Positions 59,369-64,000 of a DNA stretch of 64,000 nucleotides are shown one piece after another. The position numbers and the translations under genes are program-made. Position 1 is the first letter of the stretch. The number at the start of each line of letters is the position of its first letter. Source of the DNA: Hellea sp965224755 (lineage in GTDB: Bacteria > Pseudomonadota > Alphaproteobacteria > Caulobacterales > Maricaulaceae); NCBI GenBank assembly GCA_965224755.1, contig OZ245061.1:1488001-1552000 (forward strand), given 5' to 3'. Below the pieces are notes generated by a model that saw only the letters and a program-made list of their open reading frames with translations, made no database searches and had not been told where the DNA came from.

Positions 59369-61197
59369 GCGGTTTTCCTCTTGGAAGCTAAAGCTTTAAC
59401 CTCGGCGCTAAGGGCGTCATGCACGAAGCGGTAGCCGAGCGGCTGCCCGGCGTAATATTTAACCGAAATCAAAAGGTCGCGCGGGACGGTGGTCTCGGTC
59501 AAAAGTAGGTTCATCAATTGCGCATCGCGGTTTTGCTCGACGACAAAAACGGCGTCATAACTTTGAATAAAATCCTCAACCGATTGCGCAAAAGGGAAGG
59601 CGCGGATTCGCATATAATCGAGATGTATGCCCTCTTTGGCGAGCCCTGCGCAGGCCTCCTTCACAGCACCGTCGCTACTGCCTATCGCGATCACGCCATA
59701 TTTGGCTTTGGATTTGGCTTTTCGGGTTACAGGCTGCGGTACATGGTCAGCGGCGCTTTTCCATTTCAGGATCAGGCGATCAACGACTTCTTGATAGTCT
59801 TCACTGATTTCGGTGTAATTCCCATGTTTGTTATGGCCGGAGCCGCGCAGGAAGTAGGCGCCTTTGGGGTCAGTTCCCGGCAAGGTGCGATAGGGAATAT
59901 GGTCGCCGTCCGGGCACATATAGCGCTCGAATTTTGGAATCTCCGCCAGTTGTTTCGGCGTCATGATTTTGCCGCGGTCGGGAACGTAGCTCTCGTCCCA
60001 TTCGAGTTCATCAACCATCCAGTCATTCATGCCGATATCGAGGTCTGAGAGAAAGAAGACAGGCGTCTGGAAACGCTCCGCCAGATCAAAAGCTTGCGCG
60101 GCCATGGTAAAACATTCGCCCGGATTAGCGGGGTAGAGGACAATATGTTTGGTATCGCCGTGGCTGATATAGGCTGTAAGGTTGATGTCGCATTGCTGGG
60201 TGCGGGTCGGCATGCCGGTCGAAGGGCCGACGCGCATAATATCGAAAAAGACAAGCCCGACTTCGGCGTAATAGGCAAAGCCGATAAATTCGCTCATTAA
60301 GGAAAGCCCCGCCCCTGATGTCGGGGTGAAGGCGCGTGCGCCGTTCCAAGCCGCGCCTATCGCCATGCCTGCGGCGGCAAGCTCGTCTTCGGCTTGAATG
60401 ATACAATAGAGGTTTTCACCGGTTTCGGGATGTTTACGCAGGAGAGAACAGTATTTGGCAAAACCGTCCATCAACGAGGTGGACGGCGTAATCGGATACC
60501 AAGAGCCAAATGTCGCCCCGGCATAGACGCAGCCGAGGCCTGCGGCTGTATTGCCGTCAATCATGATTTTGCCGCCCGTTTTATCCAAAGCTTCAACGCG
60601 AAAACCAATGGGATGGGGGTAATTGGCTTTAATAAAGTCATAGCCCAGAGCGGCAGCTTGGCGGTTGGCCGGGATGAGTTTGGGTTTGGCGGCGAACATT
60701 TCGTCAATGAGCTTATGGATGATGTCCACATCGAGATTAATCAGCGCAGCAACGGCCCCGACATAGGCCATGTTTTTCATCAAAATACGCGAGCGGGCGG
60801 CCTCGAAAGCTTCATTACACATGCGCGATAAAGGCACGCCAATCACCGTCACATCAGAGCGGGACATGAAATGCGGGCGCGGCCAAGTGCTGTCATAGAG
60901 CAAAACTCCGCCGGGGCTTAATTCAACAAGGTCGCGCTCATAGCTTTCGGGGTTCATGGCAATCATCAAATTGACATCGCCCGAACGCCCTGAATGCCCA
61001 TCGCCCGTGACGCGGATTTCATACCATGTTGGCAGGCCTTGGATATTGGACGGGAAGATGTTTTTGGCGACCACAGGCACACCCATGCGGAAAATAGTCT
61101 TCATCAAAAGCTCATTGGCACTAGCCGAACCTGTGCCGTTCACGGTGCCGATTTTGATAACGAAATCATTGATTCGTGATTCGGGCGCTTGGGTCAT
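59365..61197 (-). CDS. 2-oxoacid:acceptor oxidoreductase, fused gamma-alpha subunit
   Basis: 610 residues. Residues 1 to about 190 are the gamma domain (NDFVIKIGTVNGTGSASANE, GDGHSGRSGDVNLMIAMNPE); residues 200-600 are the alpha subunit (AGATFGSWYPITPSTSLMDG, QAEDELAAAGMAIGAAWNGA, TSGAGLSLMSEFIGFA). This gamma-alpha fusion is the KorA form in proteobacteria. It has no cluster of its own. Coupled to the beta subunit (4-nt overlap) downstream and to the flavoprotein upstream (1-nt overlap), so the three polypeptides are made together. Confidence 0.93.
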   Translation of the reverse strand: MTQAPESRINDFVIKIGTVNGTGSASANELLMKTIFRMGVPVVAKNIFPSNIQGLPTWYEIRVTGDGHSGRSGDVNLMIAMNPESYERDLVELSPGGVLLYDSTWPRPHFMSRSDVTVIGVPLSRMCNEAFEAARSRILMKNMAYVGAVAALINLDVDIIHKLIDEMFAAKPKLIPANRQAAALGYDFIKANYPHPIGFRVEALDKTGGKIMIDGNTAAGLGCVYAGATFGSWYPITPSTSLMDGFAKYCSLLRKHPETGENLYCIIQAEDELAAAGMAIGAAWNGARAFTPTSGAGLSLMSEFIGFAYYAEVGLVFFDIMRVGPSTGMPTRTQQCDINLTAYISHGDTKHIVLYPANPGECFTMAAQAFDLAERFQTPVFFLSDLDIGMNDWMVDELEWDESYVPDRGKIMTPKQLAEIPKFERYMCPDGDHIPYRTLPGTDPKGAYFLRGSGHNKHGNYTEISEDYQEVVDRLILKWKSAADHVPQPVTRKAKSKAKYGVIAIGSSDGAVKEACAGLAKEGIHLDYMRIRAFPFAQSVEDFIQSYDAVFVVEQNRDAQLMNLLLTETTVPRDLLISVKYYAGQPLGYRFVHDALSAEVKALASKRKTA

Positions 61198-63005
61198 TAT
61201 TCTGCGGCCTCTTTAATGCGCTTATCATCTTGGTCGCCGGCATGGTGGATTTTGATAAGGCCTTCGGACATATCCCACGCGGCGGTCGGGCAGCGTTCGG
61301 CGCATAATCCGCAATGCAGGCAGATATTTTCGTCCTTAATCATAACCCGGCCTGTGAAATTCAGCGCGTCCGAGACAAACAGGTCTTGTCCTTCGGTAGC
61401 TTCAGACGTTGACAGCGATTGCCGCAGGCTGGCCTCATCCGGCGCATTTGGCGTTATCGAGAGGCACTCTACGGGGCAGATATCAATACAGGCATCGCAT
61501 TCCGTGCATTTAGGCGCATCGAAAACAGTCTGCACATCGCAGTTCAGGCAGCGCTGCACTTCGGTTGCGATTTGTTCGGGCGTGAAGCCAAGTTCGACTT
61601 CCATATCCAGCTTTGAGAAGCGTTTGACGAGGTCGATATGTTCCATCTTGCGCCGTTCGGAGCCGTCATAGGCGTTAGAATAGCGCCATTCAAACATGCC
61701 CATCTTGGTTGATTCGAGTTCAATTTCGTCCGGTGTTCGCTTGGTAAGGAGGATGCCCTGACAATGATTATGAATAGAAATCGCGGCTTGGTGACCGTGC
61801 TCAACCGCCCAGATAATGTTTTTCGGGCCAAAGGCAGAATCGCCGCCAAAGAACACGCCTTTTTTTGTCGATTCGAATGTCGCCTCATCAACAAGTGGGA
61901 CGTCCCATTTATCAAATTCAATCCCGGCACCTTTCTCAATCCACGGAAAGGCGTTTTCCTGTCCGATAGCGAGGATAACATCGTCGCAGGGCAGGGTGAT
62001 CTCGCCGGTTATGCGCTGATCTGTAATCTTGCCGCTCTCGCTGATGTCATATTCCATAATGTCGAATTGCATCCCGGTGAGTTTGCCGTTCTCGGTAACA
62101 AAAGCTTTGGGCGAATGGTTGACGACAATCTCGATATTTTCCTCTTCGGCGTCTTCGACTTCCCATATCGAGGCCTTAAAAAACTCGCGCGGTTTACGGC
62201 CCATGACTTTGACAGATTTTGCGCCCAAACGAAGCGCGGTACGGCAACAATCCATCGCCGTATTGCCAACGCCGATAATCAGGACATTTTTGCCGATTTT
62301 TTCGGTATGTTCAAAAGCGACGGATTCGAGCCAATCAATGCCGATATGAATATGGTCAGCGCTATCCCAGCGTCCCAGTATATCGAGGTTCTTGCCCTTG
62401 GGCGCGCCTGTGCCGACAAAAACAGCGTCATAGCCTTCACCCAGCAGTGCTGTCATGCTCTCGATGGGGTTATTGAGTTTGAGCTCAACGCCCATATCCA
62501 AAATATAACCTAACTCTTCCATCAACACCTCTTCGGGCAGGCGGAAAGCCGGGATGTTGGAACGCATTAACCCGCCCGGTTTGGGCAGTTTTTCAAAGAT
62601 CGTGCACTCATATCCGAGGGGGGCTAGGTCATTGGCAACGGTGAATGAGGCCGGGCCCGCGCCAATTAACGCAATGCGCATGCCATTTGTTTTTTCAGGC
62701 TTTTTAGGCAGGAACTCTTTGACCTCATCGCGGTGGTCAGCGGCGACGCGCTTAAGGCGGCAAATGGCGACAGGCTCGTCTTCGACTCGCACGCGGCGGC
62801 AAGCCGGTTCGCACGGGCGGTCACAGACACGGCCCAATATGCCGGGGAAGACATTGGACTGCCGATTGAGCAAATAAGCGCCGGTATAATCACCTTGCGC
62901 GATAAGCCGGATATAAGCGGGAACGGGGGTATGCGCGGGGCAAGCCCACTGACAATCCACGACCTTGTGAAAATAGTCTGGATTACTCACATCTGTTGGC
63001 GTCAT
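61197..63005 (-). CDS. GltD/Nfn-like FAD-dependent oxidoreductase with C-terminal ferredoxin domains
   Basis: 602 residues. The N-terminal region has a GltD-type cluster set (CQWACPAHTPVPAYI, CDRPCEPACRR, residues 19-72). It is followed by an FAD site (ALIGAGPASFTVAND, near 112), an NAD(P) site (IIGVGNTAMDCCRTALRLGA, near 245) and the FAD closing motif FFGGDSAFGPKNIIWAVEHG. The C-terminus carries two ferredoxin-like 4Fe-4S motifs, CTECDACIDICPVECLS and CLHCGLCAERCPTAAW, plus an extra Cys pair (CLNCDVQ). It probably links NAD(P)H to the 2-oxoacid oxidoreductase through its clusters. First gene of the operon. Confidence 0.9.
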   Translation of the reverse strand: MTPTDVSNPDYFHKVVDCQWACPAHTPVPAYIRLIAQGDYTGAYLLNRQSNVFPGILGRVCDRPCEPACRRVRVEDEPVAICRLKRVAADHRDEVKEFLPKKPEKTNGMRIALIGAGPASFTVANDLAPLGYECTIFEKLPKPGGLMRSNIPAFRLPEEVLMEELGYILDMGVELKLNNPIESMTALLGEGYDAVFVGTGAPKGKNLDILGRWDSADHIHIGIDWLESVAFEHTEKIGKNVLIIGVGNTAMDCCRTALRLGAKSVKVMGRKPREFFKASIWEVEDAEEENIEIVVNHSPKAFVTENGKLTGMQFDIMEYDISESGKITDQRITGEITLPCDDVILAIGQENAFPWIEKGAGIEFDKWDVPLVDEATFESTKKGVFFGGDSAFGPKNIIWAVEHGHQAAISIHNHCQGILLTKRTPDEIELESTKMGMFEWRYSNAYDGSERRKMEHIDLVKRFSKLDMEVELGFTPEQIATEVQRCLNCDVQTVFDAPKCTECDACIDICPVECLSITPNAPDEASLRQSLSTSEATEGQDLFVSDALNFTGRVMIKDENICLHCGLCAERCPTAAWDMSEGLIKIHHAGDQDDKRIKEAAE

Positions 63006-63096
63006 AGAATCCTATTAACTCCGCTAGCACTGATATCTGCCTAGCGCTGCTACATATAGTTCACAAGCCTGTTTTTTAGGATTTTTTAGGTAAATT

Positions 63097-64000
63097 TTAC
63101 CTATTGGAGCGCGGATAGAGGCGAATGGTTTGCGGCCCTTCTTGGGCGCTGATGTCGCCGCTCTCGAAATAGACACGGTCATTACGGTCTACGATCTGTA
63201 GGTTGAGATGCGGGGCCGGGATTAACGGGTCGAAATTTGTGCTCGACGTGGAAAGCGCGAAGGGGGCTCTGCCGCTAAGACCGCTTAGCAAAATGGTTTG
63301 CGTCGCCAGCAAGCGGTTCTCGCCTATCGCGCCGACAGCTTTCTTGAGCGTAATTTTTAGCCGGGCATTTGAAGGCAAACCTTTATTGGCGTCAAACACA
63401 GCTTCGCCCGATATGATCGCTTGCGCCATGAGATTGGGGTCAAGATTGCGGCCTCTTTGTATGTCCGCGCCTTGCACGAGAGCATCCAGCGTCAATGTAT
63501 AGTCAATATCAGGGCCATTATAAGCCACGGGGCGGCGTATGACATGGGTTTTGCGGCCCGCCCAATCACTGATCCAAGCTTTGAAAGCGAGCGGTATATC
63601 TGCGCCTCGTTCAGGAATACCGCGATCCAGAGTGAAATTGAAGGGCGGGGAAAGGTTATCGATGGAGATCACATTCTCGGCGGCAATGGTCACCGATGTC
63701 CCGCCCGCCAGCGCATTTTCCAAGAGCTGTATCGTCAAGTTACCGCCGCGCAGAGCCGGATTGCGTCCGGATAATTTGACGGTGCCCTTGATGGTTTCAA
63801 GCCCAATATAATTTGGCTGTGAGGGCGTGGTTGACCGCGCACCTACTGGCCTCAAGATTAATGTCGGCGGCTCCGCGCCTCGGTAGAGTCCATCGCGTTC
63901 ATTGATAAGCACTTGGTTGGCATTGCTGTCGATGATTTCTGCGGTGATGCGCGAAAAGGTCAAATCCTTGGTCACGGGTTTCGGAACCGGAATAGTGATC
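63097..64000 (-). CDS. YbaY/YscW-type protein, 5' end outside window
   Basis: The frame is open through base 64000, so the N-terminus is missing; an internal GTG at 63975 is not the true start. About 300 residues are visible, all-beta in look, and appear to hold two copies of a YbaY/T3SS-pilotin-like domain: TVKLSGRNPALRGGNLTIQLLE with LSPPFNFTLDRG, and then ISGEAVFDANKGLPSNARLKITL with GRAPFALSTSS and HLNLQIVDRNDRVYFES. YbaY relatives are envelope lipoproteins of unclear role; the missing part should show a lipobox if the call is right. Confidence 0.6.
   Translation of the reverse strand, partial: ITIPVPKPVTKDLTFSRITAEIIDSNANQVLINERDGLYRGAEPPTLILRPVGARSTTPSQPNYIGLETIKGTVKLSGRNPALRGGNLTIQLLENALAGGTSVTIAAENVISIDNLSPPFNFTLDRGIPERGADIPLAFKAWISDWAGRKTHVIRRPVAYNGPDIDYTLTLDALVQGADIQRGRNLDPNLMAQAIISGEAVFDANKGLPSNARLKITLKKAVGAIGENRLLATQTILLSGLSGRAPFALSTSSTNFDPLIPAPHLNLQIVDRNDRVYFESGDISAQEGPQTIRLYPRSNR

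Noticed and set aside
61764..62513. 249-codon plus-strand frame over the FAD oxidoreductase
   Set aside because: Antisense shadow of a conserved gene.

Overview
The window is a chromosomal segment of an alphaproteobacterium. Gene content points to the Caulobacterales/Hyphomonadaceae-Maricaulaceae side of the class, but that placement is an inference. Supporting signs are the cell-cycle hybrid kinase CckA next to recA-alaS, two GTTC-N7-GTTC LexA boxes before recA, the F1-ATPase zeta inhibitor (DUF1476), fused IspDF and CysNC, dusB-ntrB-ntrC with an NtrC that lacks GAFTGA, and a bacterial sphingolipid operon of the Caulobacter type. GC content looks moderate, a little above half. Most genes are close-packed, with stop/start overlaps of 1-4 nt, and look like ordinary core genome.

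Layout. 1-1104: the 5' end of a DUF885 lipoprotein gene and a two-gene toxin/antitoxin-like unit whose zeta-type toxin is broken by an 11-bp tandem duplication. 1218-7802: cckA, SOS-controlled recA, alaS. 7803-15684: a VOC protein, a PDZ/thioredoxin-like protein, small membrane proteins, DUF817, a CMD protein, icd, trmJ, a remnant of a second rarD, and rarD. 15868-17548: rpsD, a membrane-anchored protein and grxD. 17222-21730 (minus strand): purC-purS-purQ-purL-bolA-grxD. 21910-23333: zeta inhibitor and two exported thioredoxin-fold paralogues, one without its CXXC. 23801-28060 (minus strand): purB, an MFS carrier, radC, map.

28081-32896 is the clearest accessory island, between map and tRNA-Leu(UAA). 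It holds parDE flanked by a direct repeat of the map start region, a class D beta-lactamase cut off before its KTG motif, a complete IS3-family element, and an RHS/YD-type exported protein cut off by the other end of the IS. No target duplication is visible, so an IS-associated deletion is the simplest reading.

33049-37292 is a sulfate-activation operon: CysD with an N-terminal HTH-like extension and a perfect 14-bp palindrome just upstream of its start, a palindromic repeat between cysD and cysN that keeps TAATG junctions on both sides, CysNC, and a DHH phosphoesterase that may be the pAp phosphatase. 37326-39300: membrane protein, alpha/beta hydrolase, S-formylglutathione hydrolase. 39546-43703: acyl-AMP ligase, CerR-like reductase, dedicated ACP and serine palmitoyltransferase, which together make the sphingoid precursor of ceramide. 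43768-53685: lipA, a COQ10-like protein, pncC, ispDF, dusB, ntrBC, uvrC, a motif-degenerate CDP-alcohol phosphotransferase and pgsA. 53675-58176: ilvE, an OmpR/EnvZ-type pair, proC and a YbjN-domain protein. 58313-63005 (minus strand): a three-gene operon for a 2-oxoacid:acceptor oxidoreductase and an Nfn/GltD-like flavoprotein with ferredoxin domains. 63097-64000: the 3' part of a YbaY-type protein.

Palindromic extragenic repeats occur at about 23700, 34290, 45270 and 56700. I saw no CRISPR array, prophage or rRNA. The most interesting candidates are the HTH-CysD fusion with its palindrome, the bridging repeat between cysD and cysN, the oxidoreductase operon, the NtrC without its sigma-54 loop, and the decayed zeta toxin.
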